Shown in pieces: positions 8,572 through 18,031 of a stretch of 64,000 nt of DNA. The stretch covers positions 682,001-746,000 of the forward strand of contig OZ220743.1 in NCBI GenBank assembly GCA_965116965.1, in the 5' to 3' direction. The notes under the pieces are model-generated. The model was not told the DNA's origin and did no database searches. It worked only from the letters and a program-made list of their open reading frames with translations. Each line of letters opens with the position of its first letter. Positions within the stretch are counted from its first letter, which is position 1. A program made the translations under genes and the position numbers. Source of the stretch: Aldehydirespirator sp965116965. GTDB taxonomy: Bacteria > Actinomycetota > Acidimicrobiia > Acidimicrobiales > Aldehydirespiratoraceae.

Positions 8572-9426
8572 CTATAGAAGCTGACTCTGCTGTGATGCGC
8601 CGGCTCGGCGTCGCTGAAGCGCGAGCGAGCCCAGCACCAGCGCGATCGACGCAGTGAGCATAAGCGTGGAGATGGCGTTCAACTCGGGCGTGACGCCCCG
8701 GCGGATGCTGCTGAACACGTACACCGGCAACGTGGTCGAACCCGGACCGGCCACGAATGCGGAGATCACGACGTCGTCGAGCGACAGGGTCAGCGCCAGC
8801 AGCCCTCCGGCTGCGATGCCGGGCATGATCAGGGGCAGGGTGATCCTGCGGAACGTGCGCCAACCCGTTGCGTAGAGGTCGCGGGCGGCCTCCTCCAGCC
8901 TGCGGTCGAACTGGTCGAGCCTGGCCCGAACCACCACGCACACGAACGAGATGTTGAACGCGATGTGCGACAGGGCCACGGTCGAGATGCCCAGTGTGAA
9001 CCGCGGCCCGAACGAGTCGATGAACTTGAACGCTTCCGCGAAGAACACCAGCAGCATCACCGCCATGGTGATGTCGGGGATCACGATTGGCAGGTAGACC
9101 GTGCCGTCTAGGGCGCGACGGCCCCGGAACCGGTAGCGGTCGAGTGCGAGGGCCACCGCGGTGCCCAGCACCACCGACACGACGGTGGAGACCAGCGCCA
9201 CGATGAGCGACACCCGTATGGCCGAGGTGATCACGTCGTTGCGCAAGGCCTCGCCGTACCACGCCAGCGAGAAGCCTCCCCAGATGTTCACCCGGGAGGA
9301 AGCGTTGAACGAGAAGACCACCAGCACGACGATGGGCACGTACAGGAAGGCGAAGACCATCCAGGCCCATGCAGCCAGCCAGCGCCGGGTGCGGTGCCCG
9401 AGACCGACTTCGACGACGCCGCTCAC
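8572..9426 (-). CDS. potC: Polyamine ABC transporter permease PotC
   Basis: A 284-residue inner-membrane permease with about six hydrophobic helices. The EAA loop that contacts the ATPase is EEAARDLYATGWRTFRRITL near residues 178-197, and VIPDITMAVMLL is typical of PotC. It forms the channel together with PotB. The start ATG overlaps the potB stop by four bases (ATGA), indicating translational coupling. Confidence 0.9.
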   Translation of the reverse strand: MSGVVEVGLGHRTRRWLAAWAWMVFAFLYVPIVVLVVFSFNASSRVNIWGGFSLAWYGEALRNDVITSAIRVSLIVALVSTVVSVVLGTAVALALDRYRFRGRRALDGTVYLPIVIPDITMAVMLLVFFAEAFKFIDSFGPRFTLGISTVALSHIAFNISFVCVVVRARLDQFDRRLEEAARDLYATGWRTFRRITLPLIMPGIAAGGLLALTLSLDDVVISAFVAGPGSTTLPVYVFSSIRRGVTPELNAISTLMLTASIALVLGSLALQRRRAGASQQSQLL

Positions 9427-10388
9427 GGCGCCACCGCCACCGGTTCGGCCTCATCCGGGGCGCGCCGCCGCCTTCGGGTGCGAGGCCGACCTCCGTCCTC
9501 CGCGCCGCTGCCGGATCGCTGGTTCAGCGCGACGGCCACCAGCATCGCAACAATCAGCAGCACGCTGAGAGACGCTCCGAGGGGCCAGTTGCGGGCGTCG
9601 CGGAACTGGCGGGCGATGTATGAGCCGACCAGAAGGGTCTTGGCCCCGCCCAGGATGTCGGGGACCACATAGGAGCCGAAGCTGGGAACGAACACCAGCA
9701 CGCATCCGGCCACGATCCCCGACCGGGTGAGGGGCAGCGTGACCTTCCAGAACGCCTTGGCGCCGCTGGCGTAGAGGTCGCGGGCCGCCTCGGTGAGGCT
9801 CCAGTCCATGCGCTCCAGCGCCACGTACAGGGGCAGCACCATGAACGTGAGGAAGCTGTAGACCATCCCGATCGTCACCGCGGTGGGGGTGAACAGGATC
9901 CGGAACGTCCCGAGGCCCAGGCTCTCGCTGAGTGCCGAGACGGGCCCGTTCGACCCCAGCAGGAAGCGGATGGCGAAGACCCTCACCAGCGCGTTGGTCC
10001 AGAACGGGATCATCACCATCACCAGCAGCACGGCCCGCACATGGCGCGGCCGGGTGGCTATGTAGTACGCGAAGGGATACCCCACGGCCACGCACAGGAC
10101 AGTGGTGAGGGTGGCGAGCCACGCCGACCGGCCGATGATCCCCACGATGATGTCGTCGCCGAGGGCCCGGTAGGACTCGACGTTCCATCCGCTCAGCGAC
10201 GTCCGGCCGGTGGAGGTGCGGGTGGCGAAGGAGTAGACCGAGATCAGGCCGAGCGGTACGACGAAGAAGATCAGCAGGTAGAGGGCTCCTGGCGAGGCGA
10301 GCAGCATCCCCTGGCGACGGCGTGCGAGGGCTGCCGCCTCCTCGCCGGCCGATCCGGCGGTCGGTGAGGATCGACCGGCGCGCCGCAT
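9423..10388 (-). CDS. potB: Polyamine ABC transporter permease PotB
   Basis: A permease of about 321 residues with six predicted membrane helices and the EAA loop TEAARDLYASGAKAFWKVTL. SFGSYVVPDILGG is typical of PotB-type proteins. An in-frame GTG-type start at 10430 would overlap potA, but ATG 10388 lies five bases after the potA stop and is preferred. The hydrophilic N-terminus (MRRAGRSSPTAGSAGEEAAA) and Arg-rich C-terminus are longer than usual. It pairs with PotC. Confidence 0.9.
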   Translation of the reverse strand: MRRAGRSSPTAGSAGEEAAALARRRQGMLLASPGALYLLIFFVVPLGLISVYSFATRTSTGRTSLSGWNVESYRALGDDIIVGIIGRSAWLATLTTVLCVAVGYPFAYYIATRPRHVRAVLLVMVMIPFWTNALVRVFAIRFLLGSNGPVSALSESLGLGTFRILFTPTAVTIGMVYSFLTFMVLPLYVALERMDWSLTEAARDLYASGAKAFWKVTLPLTRSGIVAGCVLVFVPSFGSYVVPDILGGAKTLLVGSYIARQFRDARNWPLGASLSVLLIVAMLVAVALNQRSGSGAEDGGRPRTRRRRRAPDEAEPVAVAP

Positions 10389-10393
10389 TGGCG

Positions 10394-11461
10394 TCAGTCC
10401 GTCACCACTGCGGCCGCGCCGCGGTCCCATGCGACGGTCACCTCGTCGCCGGCGGCGAACGGCTCCCCGACTTCGCCCTCCACCCGGACCTCGATGGACA
10501 TCGGGCCCGCAGCCACCTCGTACACCACGGCGTGGCCGAGATAGGTGATGTCGCGCACTTGGCCGTCGAGGCTCGAGCCCCCGGCTGCGGTCGTGCCACG
10601 CGGCTGCAGGCGGACCCGCTCAGGGCGCAGGCTGACCGCCACCCGCGAGCCCGCCGGCGTCGAGGTCTCGGCCTCGATGCACACGCCGCTGTCCAGGCGC
10701 ACTGTGGTGGCCGACTCCACCGAGGCCTCGATGATGTTGGTCCGGCCGATGAAGTCGGCCACGAAGCGGCTGGCCGGACGGTCATAGATCTCCCGGGGAG
10801 TGCCGACCTGGAGCAGGCGGCCCTCGGACATGACCCCGATCCGCTCGCTCATGGCGAGGGCCTCCTCCTGGTCGTGGGTGACGAACACGAAGGTGATGCC
10901 CACCTCGCGTTGCAGGGCTTTCAGCTCCTGCTGCATCTCTTGGCGGAGCTTGAGGTCCAGCGCTCCCAGCGGCTCATCGAGCAGCAGCACCTTGGGCTGG
11001 TTGACCAGGGCCCGGGCCAGCGCCACCCGCTGCTGCTGGCCGCCGGAGAGCTGGTTGGGCCTGCGGTCCTCCATCCCGGCCAGCCGCACCATGGCGGTGG
11101 CTTCGTCCACCCGCTGGCTGAGTTCGGGATTCTTGACCCTGCGCATCCGCAGCCCGAACTCGATGTTCTGCCGGACGGTCATGTGGGGGAAGAGGGCGTA
11201 GGCCTGGAAGACGGTGTTGACAGGCCTGCGGTCGGGCGGCGCCATCCCGACTTCGGTGCCGAAGATGCGCAGGCTCCCCTCGGTGGGCAGATCGAGTCCG
11301 GCGATCATGCGCAGCGTGGTGGTCTTGCCGCATCCCGACGGGCCGAGCAGGGCGAAGAACTCCCCGTCGCCGATGGCCAGGTCGATGTCGTCGACCGCCA
11401 CGACCTCGCCGAAGCGCTTGGTGACGCCCTCGATCTCTACGGCCGCTACCGGTTCGGTCAT
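10394..11461 (-). CDS. potA: Spermidine/putrescine ABC transporter ATP-binding protein
   Basis: A 355-residue ABC ATPase with Walker A GPSGCGKTTT (near residue 40), signature LSGGQQQRVALARAL (near 135), Walker B KVLLLDEPLGALD (near 155) and switch histidine VTHDQEEAL (near 190), followed by a C-terminal TOBE domain (SLRPERVRLQP). It energises polyamine uptake through PotBC. ATG 11461 is chosen over a GTG two codons upstream because AGGAGG sits five bases before it. First gene of the operon potABCD, all on the minus strand; the 250 bases upstream of it hold no recognisable gene and must contain the promoter. Confidence 0.92.
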   Translation of the reverse strand: MTEPVAAVEIEGVTKRFGEVVAVDDIDLAIGDGEFFALLGPSGCGKTTTLRMIAGLDLPTEGSLRIFGTEVGMAPPDRRPVNTVFQAYALFPHMTVRQNIEFGLRMRRVKNPELSQRVDEATAMVRLAGMEDRRPNQLSGGQQQRVALARALVNQPKVLLLDEPLGALDLKLRQEMQQELKALQREVGITFVFVTHDQEEALAMSERIGVMSEGRLLQVGTPREIYDRPASRFVADFIGRTNIIEASVESATTVRLDSGVCIEAETSTPAGSRVAVSLRPERVRLQPRGTTAAGGSSLDGQVRDITYLGHAVVYEVAAGPMSIEVRVEGEVGEPFAAGDEVTVAWDRGAAAVVTD

Positions 11462-11710
11462 AGCCACCTCCTGCGGGCCAGATTATGGCCGCTATCCGAG
11501 AGGCCTGCCGGAGAGAAGGCTGCGACAGGCGCAGCAGGTCCGCCCGGGGCGAGATCCGCTCTCGGCCCGGATCTCGGTTGAGTTCTGCGACGCGTAGCCA
11601 TAGGACTCGACTGTTCGTCAAGGAGCGGTCCGCTGCCCGCCAAGCGGAGATTCGCCGAGTGCCGGTCAGGGCGCTGACTCGTCAGTCCCGGTTAGGCGTC
11701 GGTGCGGGGG

Positions 11711-14326
11711 TCAGGCGTGGCCGGCAAGGGCGGCGACCACGTCGCCCAGCAGGCTGGAGGCGCCGAAGCGGAGAAGGTCGGGGGTGAGCCATTCGGGGCC
11801 CAGCACGGAGCGCACAATGTCGACGTAGGCGAGCGCGTCGGCCGTGGTGCGGACCCCGCCGGCTACTTTGATGCCCACCGGGCGGCCCCCGCGGGCGCAG
11901 TGCGAGGCCACCGTGGCGGCCATCACCCGCACGGCCTCGGGTGATGCGCCGGAAGCGCCCTTGCCGGTGGAGGTCTTGACCATGCCGGCCCCGGCGTCTA
12001 TGGCCAACTGGGTCGCTTCGCTGATCGTGGCGGCCGAGCCGAGTTCGCAGACCTCCAGGATCACCTTGAGGCGGGCTCTGCCCGCGGCCTCCTTGAGCGC
12101 CCGAAGCTCTGCCGTGGCCTCGTCTCGGCGCCCGGAGAGGAACGCTGAGCGGTTGAGGACGGTGTCGATCTCCTGCGCACCCGCGGCCACCGCGGCCTTC
12201 ACCTCGGCTACCTTCACCTCCAACGGCGACAGGCCGCTCGGGAAGGCTCCGGCCACGCTGGCCACCGCCACCGGGGTCCCGGCCAGCAGCTCGGCGGCAA
12301 GCGGGGCCAACAGGGGGTAGACGCACACCGCAGCCACCGGGCCCACGGTCGGGTCGGCCGGGTCGGGGCGCAGCGCCATCGAGCAGAGCGCCCGTATGCG
12401 CCCCGGCGTGTCGTCACCCTCCAGGGTGGTCAGGTCGGTGCAGCGCACAACCAGCCGCAGGTCTTCTGCCGGCAGCGGGTCTTCTGCCGGCCGCGGGTCT
12501 GCGACTCGGGATCCTCCCGGAGGCTTCGCGCTCTGCATCCCGGCTGCAGTCTTGCCGGTCGCCACCGCGGAGTGGGCGTGCCCGCGTCGCTCGGGATCGG
12601 CCACGTACCGCACGGTCGCGTCGAGCAGCTCCGCCATCCGGGTCCTGGCCTCTGCCTGCGCGGTGCGCAGCCGGCTGCCGTCTCCGTCGTCCTCGGTGGT
12701 CGGGGCGACGACGACCTCGGCGTAGACTTTCATCTTCGGTTCTGTCCCGCTCGGTCTCGCGATCACCCTGGTCTCGGCGCCGTAGAGCTCGAGCACTACC
12801 ACGTCGGCCGGGGGCAAGTTCTCTGAGCCGCCGGCCAGGTCGTGCACCGCGGTCACCGCGGCCCCGGCCAGCTCCGGAGGTGGACTCCTGCGCAGGGCCT
12901 CCATGGCCCGGGCCATCGGCCGGTCGTCGCCGGAGGTTCTTTCGAAGCGGATGGAGCGCTGTCCGGTGGCGTACGCGCCGTGGCGGCGGTGCAGGTCGTC
13001 GAGCAGGTCGATCAGAGTCCGACCCTCGGTCTTCAAGCGAGCGACGAGCTCGGCCATGACGAGGGCTGCGCCGATGCCGTCCTTGTCTCCGACCGCCTCG
13101 CCCACGGCGTAGCCGAGAGCGTCCTCGTAGCCCAGCACCAGGTAGTGGCCGGGCCGCTGCGAGTGGGCCTTCATGATCCACTTGAAGCCGGTGAGGGTCT
13201 CCGCCCAGTCGGCACTGTGACTGGCCGCGACGCGGGGCAGCAGGCGCGACGACGCCACGGTGTTGACCACCAGCCGTCGCTGCCGGGCGCCCGGGTCGGT
13301 ACCGGCGCCGGGGTCCGGTCGGCTGAGCAGGGACTCGGCCAGCAGGCAGCCCGTCTCGTCGCCGGTGAGCAGCCGCCACCGGCCGCCGGCGGGCACGGCC
13401 ACCGCCAGCCGGTCGGCGTCGGGGTCGTGGGCGAGGGCCACGTCCGCAGCTGTGTCCGCGGCCAGCCGCAGCAGCTGGTCGAGGACTCCGGGCTCCTCCG
13501 GGTTGGGGAACGGTGCGGATGGGAACTCGGGGTCGGGTTCGGCCTGATGGGCCACGAGCCGCGGTGGGTCGAATCCCGCTCGGGACGCGGCCCGCAGGAA
13601 GGTGCGGGCACCCACCCCGTGAAGCGGTGTGTAGGCCATGCGAACCGAGCGCGGCCCTCCCGGCTCCAGCAGGCCGACGATCGCGTCGAGGTAGGCCTCG
13701 ACCACCTCGTCTCCGGCGGTGGCGATGAGCGGGTCGTCGACCGGTGCCAGGTCGGCCGGGGCCGGTGGGGCGGTGCTCTCGATGATCTGGCTGATCTCGC
13801 GGTCGACCGGCGGGGCCAGGAGGTTCCCGCCCCGCCAGTAGACCTTGTAGCCGTTGTCGGAGCGCGGGTTGTGGCTGGCGGTCACCATCACGCCGGCCGC
13901 CGCTTCGAGATGCTTGACGGCGAAGGCCAGCACCGGTGTGGGCGTCGGCTCGGCCAGCATCCTCACCTCGATGCGGTGCCCGGCCAGCATCCGTGCGGTG
14001 TCGGCGGCGAAGTCCCGGCTGCGATGGCGGGCGTCGTATCCCACGATCACGCCACCGTGCGGACGCCCGTCCTGCAGCAGCCGCTGGGCGAGTGCCGAGG
14101 TCGCGATCCTCACTAGCACGCGGTTCATGCGGGCCGGGCCCGCGCCCATCGGACCCCGGATGCCGGCCGTCCCGAAGGTGAGCCGTTCGGTGAAGCGACG
14201 CTCTAGTTCCTCCGGATCTCCATCCAGCAGCCCCTTCAGTTCAGTCGCGGTGTCGGCGTCGGGGTCGGCGGCCAGCCATCGCCTGGCCTCGTGGAGGATA
14301 CGTGCTGCGGGGGGGTGTCGCGTCAA
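11711..14326 (-). CDS. Fused phosphopentomutase/phosphoglucomutase - deoxyribose-phosphate aldolase
   Basis: One uninterrupted 871-residue frame joins two enzymes. Residues 1 to about 590 are an alpha-D-phosphohexomutase of the PGM2 type: TFGTAGIRGPMG near residue 49, the phosphoserine loop VTASHNPRSDNGYKVYW near 150, and the metal loop DPDADRLAVA near 305, whose DPDADR form is typical of phosphopentomutase/PGM2 rather than bacterial PGM1. After a linker, residues from about 650 are DeoC: KVILEVCELG, the Schiff-base lysine in GMVKTSTGKGA and GIKVAGGVRT. The two halves would convert (deoxy)ribose-1-phosphate to the 5-phosphate and then cleave deoxyribose-5-phosphate to acetaldehyde and glyceraldehyde-3-phosphate. 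The start overlaps the stop of the GntR regulator by four bases. Confidence 0.85.
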   Translation of the reverse strand: MTRHPPAARILHEARRWLAADPDADTATELKGLLDGDPEELERRFTERLTFGTAGIRGPMGAGPARMNRVLVRIATSALAQRLLQDGRPHGGVIVGYDARHRSRDFAADTARMLAGHRIEVRMLAEPTPTPVLAFAVKHLEAAAGVMVTASHNPRSDNGYKVYWRGGNLLAPPVDREISQIIESTAPPAPADLAPVDDPLIATAGDEVVEAYLDAIVGLLEPGGPRSVRMAYTPLHGVGARTFLRAASRAGFDPPRLVAHQAEPDPEFPSAPFPNPEEPGVLDQLLRLAADTAADVALAHDPDADRLAVAVPAGGRWRLLTGDETGCLLAESLLSRPDPGAGTDPGARQRRLVVNTVASSRLLPRVAASHSADWAETLTGFKWIMKAHSQRPGHYLVLGYEDALGYAVGEAVGDKDGIGAALVMAELVARLKTEGRTLIDLLDDLHRRHGAYATGQRSIRFERTSGDDRPMARAMEALRRSPPPELAGAAVTAVHDLAGGSENLPPADVVVLELYGAETRVIARPSGTEPKMKVYAEVVVAPTTEDDGDGSRLRTAQAEARTRMAELLDATVRYVADPERRGHAHSAVATGKTAAGMQSAKPPGGSRVADPRPAEDPLPAEDLRLVVRCTDLTTLEGDDTPGRIRALCSMALRPDPADPTVGPVAAVCVYPLLAPLAAELLAGTPVAVASVAGAFPSGLSPLEVKVAEVKAAVAAGAQEIDTVLNRSAFLSGRRDEATAELRALKEAAGRARLKVILEVCELGSAATISEATQLAIDAGAGMVKTSTGKGASGASPEAVRVMAATVASHCARGGRPVGIKVAGGVRTTADALAYVDIVRSVLGPEWLTPDLLRFGASSLLGDVVAALAGHA

Positions 14327-15012
14327 ACTTCAGAGGTCGCCTGCTGGGAGGTCGCCGCGGTCGCCTCGAGGGCCATCTGGAACGACTCCAGCGCGTTCAT
14401 GATGTGCCTGCGGGTCATCTCGCGGGCCCGCGTGGCGTCGCCGGCCGCGATGGCGTCGCAGATGGCTTCGTGCTCGTCCCAGGTGATGTCGCCCCGGCTT
14501 TCGGCCACTACCGAGAAGACCAACTCGGTCTGCTGGCGGAGCGGGTCGAGCAACTGCTGCAGGAAGGGTACTCCGGCTGCGTTCTCCACCGCGATGTGGA
14601 ATTCCCGGTGGAGCGCCGCGGCGGTTACCGCGTCCCCCCGCTCGGTCGCCCGGCGACCTTCCGCGATGCATTGGCGGATCCGTTCGATGGCGTCGAGATC
14701 CTGGAGCATGGCGGCCTGCTCGACGGCGTATCCCTCTACCAGGATCCTGATCTGCTGGATGTGGTGGACCTCGCACTTGTCGATGACGCACACATGGGCG
14801 CCCCGTCTGGGCGCCGCCACGATCAGGCCGGTCGCCTCCAGTGAGCGCATGGCCTCGCGCACCGGGTTGCGGCTCACTCCCAGCCGCTCCGCGAGTTGGC
14901 CTTCGACCAGCCGCTGACCCGGCTTCAGCTCGCCGTCAAGAATCATCAAGCGCAGCCGGCCGGCCACCACTTCTCGCAGCGGCTGCTCGCCGCCGTTGTC
15001 GCCCAAGATCAA
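14323..15012 (-). CDS. GntR-family regulator with FCD domain
   Basis: A 229-residue transcription factor. Residues 10-75 are a winged helix (LREVVAGRLRLMILDGELKP, ERLGVSRNPVREAMRSLEA), and residues 85-215 are an FCD ligand-binding domain with the metal-site residues spread over HREFHIAVENAAG, DEHEAICDAI and RRHIMNALE. FCD regulators typically sense small organic acids or sugars and repress a neighbouring catabolic operon. Its stop overlaps the start of the mutase-aldolase fusion (ATGA), so the two are cotranslated and autoregulation with that enzyme is likely. The start is divergent from panE with about 50 bases between, so it may also control panE. Confidence 0.88.
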   Translation of the reverse strand: MILGDNGGEQPLREVVAGRLRLMILDGELKPGQRLVEGQLAERLGVSRNPVREAMRSLEATGLIVAAPRRGAHVCVIDKCEVHHIQQIRILVEGYAVEQAAMLQDLDAIERIRQCIAEGRRATERGDAVTAAALHREFHIAVENAAGVPFLQQLLDPLRQQTELVFSVVAESRGDITWDEHEAICDAIAAGDATRAREMTRRHIMNALESFQMALEATAATSQQATSEV

Positions 15013-15065
15013 CCCTCCATTCTGGCTGGCGATGATACATGTTTGCCCGGTGGCACACTGGCGCA

Positions 15066-16115
15066 GTGAGGATCTGCGTGGTCGGTGCGGGCGCGATCGG
15101 CGGGATGATGGCGGCCCGCCTTTCCGCCGGCGGGCACGACGTCAGCATCATCGCCCGGGGCGTGCACCTTGATGCCGTCCGGCAGGACGGGCTGAGGCTT
15201 GTCGAGGTCGACGGCTCCACCACGGTGGCGTCCGGGATGGCGTCGTCGGACGACTTCGGAGCCCTGGGCGCCCACGACACGGTGATCCTGGCCCTCAAGG
15301 CCCACCAGATCGCGGCGGTGGCCCACCAGCTCGAGCGGCTGTGCGACGACGGCACCGTGATCGTGCCGGTGCAGAACGGCATCGGATGGTGGTACTTCGA
15401 GCGCCACGGCGGGCCCCACGACGGGCACCGCCTCGCATCTCTGGACCCGGACGGCACGATCGCGGCTGCCGTGCCGCCGGAGCGGATCCTGGCCTGCATC
15501 GCCTACCCGGCCGCGGAGAAGACCGCACCCGGCGTAATCACCCATGTCGAGGGCGACCGCTTCCCCGTGGGCGAGCTCGACGGCACCAAGTCCGACCGGG
15601 CGAGGGCGCTGGCGGACGCGCTCGTCTCGGCGGGGTTCAAGTCCCGGGTGCTCACCGACATCCGCTCGCACCTTTGGGTCAAGGCATGGGGCAACCTCGC
15701 CTTCAACCCGATCAGCGCCCTGACCGGCGCGACGCTGGCTGAGATCTGCCGCACGCCGGCCACTCGCGACCTGGCCGGCCGGATGATGACCGAGGCCGGC
15801 CACATTGCCGAGGCCCTCGGGGTGAGCATCCGCATCAGCGTGGAGCGTCGCATCGCCGGCGCCGAGGCCGTGGGCGAGCACAAGACCTCGATGCTCCAGG
15901 ACGCCGAGGCCGGGCGCCGGCTGGAGCTCGACCCGCTGGTCGGCGTGTTCGTCGAGCTGGGCGAGCTCACCGGCGTGCCCACCCCGGCCATCAGCACCGT
16001 CTACAGCCTGACCTCCCTGCTCAACCACCGGCTGGAGGCCGAGCTTGCGAGGCCGTGGCCTGAGCGGCCCGTGAGCGCAGCGGACGAGAGCGGGAGACTT
16101 GAGGCGCCGCACTGA
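15066..16115 (+). CDS. 2-dehydropantoate 2-reductase family protein
   Basis: A reductase of about 349 residues with the Rossmann start RICVVGAGAIGGMMAARLSA, the NADP-binding region VSIIARG, the catalytic lysine region WVKAWGNLAFNPISALTG near residue 210 and the C-terminal PTPAIS(T)VY segment. The family reduces ketopantoate to pantoate in CoA synthesis, although many members act on other 2-oxo acids. GTG 15066 is chosen because the Rossmann motif starts at residue 2; an ATG at 15039 is also in frame. The C-terminal 25 or so residues (ARPWPERPVSAADESGRL) are encoded by a dispersed repeat copy, so the native end was probably replaced. Overlaps the next gene by one base (TGATG). Confidence 0.8.
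   Translation: MRICVVGAGAIGGMMAARLSAGGHDVSIIARGVHLDAVRQDGLRLVEVDGSTTVASGMASSDDFGALGAHDTVILALKAHQIAAVAHQLERLCDDGTVIVPVQNGIGWWYFERHGGPHDGHRLASLDPDGTIAAAVPPERILACIAYPAAEKTAPGVITHVEGDRFPVGELDGTKSDRARALADALVSAGFKSRVLTDIRSHLWVKAWGNLAFNPISALTGATLAEICRTPATRDLAGRMMTEAGHIAEALGVSIRISVERRIAGAEAVGEHKTSMLQDAEAGRRLELDPLVGVFVELGELTGVPTPAISTVYSLTSLLNHRLEAELARPWPERPVSAADESGRLEAPH
16036..16099 (+). repeat. Dispersed repeat, copy 2, inside a coding end
   Basis: GAGGCCGAGCTTGCGAGGCC and the core GTGAGCGCAGCGGACGAGAG belong to the dispersed repeat family. This copy is translated as the C-terminal tail of the ketopantoate reductase. All other copies lie between genes. Confidence 0.65.
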
Positions 16116-17662
16116 TGACCGGTTCGAACACGCTGCGAGGCCTGCTCGACGCTGGAGCCGACCACGCTCCGGCGATCGTGGCGCCCGACGGAGGGGTGCT
16201 CACTCACGGTGAGCTGCGGGCCGAGGTGGACCGGCTCGCAGGCCGGCTCCGGAGTCTCGGCTTGGGCCCGTCCGATCGCATCGCCATCGTCGTTCCCAAC
16301 GGCCCCGAGATGGCCGTCGCATTCCTGGCCGCGGCCTGCACCGGCTGCGCCGCGCCGCTCAATCCCAGGTACCGCACCCCGGAACTGCGCTTCTGCCTGG
16401 AGGACCTGGACGCTCGGGCCCTCATCACCCGGCCCGACGAGTCGGAATCGGACGCCCGCGACGCGTCCCGCATCGCCGGTACCGGCGTTGTGCCGGTGGC
16501 GCTGACCGGCTCGGGCGACGGCCGCCTGGGCTCGATCGACCTGCTCGCTTCGTCGCCTGACGGCGAGCCGGCGGCACCGGACGGACCGTCCCCCGACGAT
16601 GTGGCTCTGGTCCTGCACACTTCGGGAACCACCTCGAGGCCCAAGATCGTGCCGCTGCGCCAGCGTAACCTGGTGTGCTCGGCGGCCCGGATCGCCGAGT
16701 CGCTGGTCCTCACTGCTCAGGACCGGTCGTTGCAGGTGATGCCGCTGTTCCACATCCACGGACTGCTGGCCGGGTTGCTGGCGCCGTTGTCAGCCGGCGG
16801 TGCGGTCGCTTGCACGGAGGGTTTCGACGCCTTCCGCTTCTTCTACCAGATCGAAGCGCTGCAGCCCACCTACTACACCGCGGTGCCGACCATGCATCAG
16901 ATGGTGCTCTCCCGCGCGGCCCGGCGCCGGACCGCGGCCCGGGCCGCCGGCCTGCGGTTCGTCAGGTCGTCCTCGGCGTCGCTCCCGACCCCGGTGCTGA
17001 CCGAGCTCGGCGAGTTGTTCGGCGCTCCCGTCATCGAGGCCTACGGCATGACCGAGGCGACCCACCAGATGTGCGCCAATCCTCTGCCCCCCGCCGTGGC
17101 CAAGCCCCGGTCGGTCGGGGTTCCCACCGGGATCGAGCTGGCGGTGCTCGACGACCGGAACCGCCCGCTGCCGCCGGGTGAGCGGGGCGAGGTGTCGGTG
17201 AGGGGACCGACCGTGATCGACGGCTACGAGAACGACCCTGACGCCAACGCGGCCGCGTTCACCGGGGGCTGGTTCCGAACCGGCGACGAGGGGTTCCTCG
17301 ACGATGACGGCTACCTGTTCCTCACCGGCCGCCTCAAGGAGCAGATCAACCGCGGCGGCGAGAAGGTCTCCCCGCTGGAGGTGGACGAGGCCCTGCTGCA
17401 CCATCCGGCGGTGGCCCAGGCGGTGACGTTCGCCGTGCCGCACCCCAAGTTGGGCGAGGAGGTGGGCGCCGCGGTGGTGGCTGCCGGCGGGAGCCACATC
17501 GACGAGCGGGACCTTCGGCGTTTCCTGGCGCAGTCGCTCGCCGCGTTCAAGGTTCCCCGGCGGATCGTGGTGCTCGATGAGCTGCCCAAGGGTCCCACCG
17601 GCAAGCTCCAGCGCATCGGCCTGGCCGAGCGCTTGGGCCTCACCCCGGCTGGTGGCGAGTAG
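16115..17662 (+). CDS. Acyl-CoA synthetase (AMP-forming), oxalyl-CoA synthetase-like
   Basis: A 515-residue member of the ANL superfamily. The P-loop motif LHTSGTTSRPKIVPLRQRNL lies near residue 168, the aromatic/substrate motif AYGMTEATHQM near 308, the A7 motif GWFRTGDEGFLDDDGYLFLTGR near 390 and the catalytic lysine in LPKGPTGKLQR near the C-terminus. The P-loop followed by VPLRQRNL resembles PCS60/oxalate-CoA ligases, but substrate is not certain. It activates a carboxylate as acyl-adenylate and transfers it to CoA. Its ATG overlaps the stop of the reductase gene, so the pair is cotranslated. Confidence 0.85.
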   Translation: MTGSNTLRGLLDAGADHAPAIVAPDGGVLTHGELRAEVDRLAGRLRSLGLGPSDRIAIVVPNGPEMAVAFLAAACTGCAAPLNPRYRTPELRFCLEDLDARALITRPDESESDARDASRIAGTGVVPVALTGSGDGRLGSIDLLASSPDGEPAAPDGPSPDDVALVLHTSGTTSRPKIVPLRQRNLVCSAARIAESLVLTAQDRSLQVMPLFHIHGLLAGLLAPLSAGGAVACTEGFDAFRFFYQIEALQPTYYTAVPTMHQMVLSRAARRRTAARAAGLRFVRSSSASLPTPVLTELGELFGAPVIEAYGMTEATHQMCANPLPPAVAKPRSVGVPTGIELAVLDDRNRPLPPGERGEVSVRGPTVIDGYENDPDANAAAFTGGWFRTGDEGFLDDDGYLFLTGRLKEQINRGGEKVSPLEVDEALLHHPAVAQAVTFAVPHPKLGEEVGAAVVAAGGSHIDERDLRRFLAQSLAAFKVPRRIVVLDELPKGPTGKLQRIGLAERLGLTPAGGE

Positions 17663-18031
17663 CGGCGCGCTCGGCACTCGGCGCACTGTCTCGCTAGGTC
17701 CGTGACTTGATGCCGCTGGGCGGTCGCCGCCGCCGGGACCGGACCTCGCCGCGGCTGCTCGACCGGTTCGAGTTGCAGGTCATGGAAAGGCCTTCAGCCA
17801 CAGCGAGGAAGTGTCCTGATAGCGCTGTATCGACGCCTGATCGAGTTCCGCTCGTTGAGCAAGCGTACGCCGGCGGGCATGCCTTGCCGGGGCGGTTCTG
17901 GCCGCGGCAAGGCCCACGGGACTTGCCTCTCGATGTTCTAGGGCGCGCCCTCGATCCCTCAGGACGATGGCGACATGGGCGCACGGGACCTGGCCGGTCA
18001 CAAGATGCGACTGCGTCTTAGACTGCCGCGT
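17663..18031. other. Non-coding stretch with one hairpin
   Basis: No convincing gene is seen in this 370-base gap. The pair GCCTTGCCG at 17881 and CGGCAAGGC at 17905 can form a 9-bp stem and may terminate the acyl-CoA ligase transcript. The upstream start of the next gene may reach back to 17975. Confidence 0.4.

Noticed and set aside
11682..12326. Minus-strand 214-codon frame within the DeoC region
   Set aside because: Out-of-frame shadow rich in Arg/Gly/Pro; the DeoC motifs are in the annotated frame.
17694..17984. Minus-strand 96-codon frame after the acyl-CoA ligase
   Set aside because: Basic low-complexity sequence without motifs; region better explained as intergenic.
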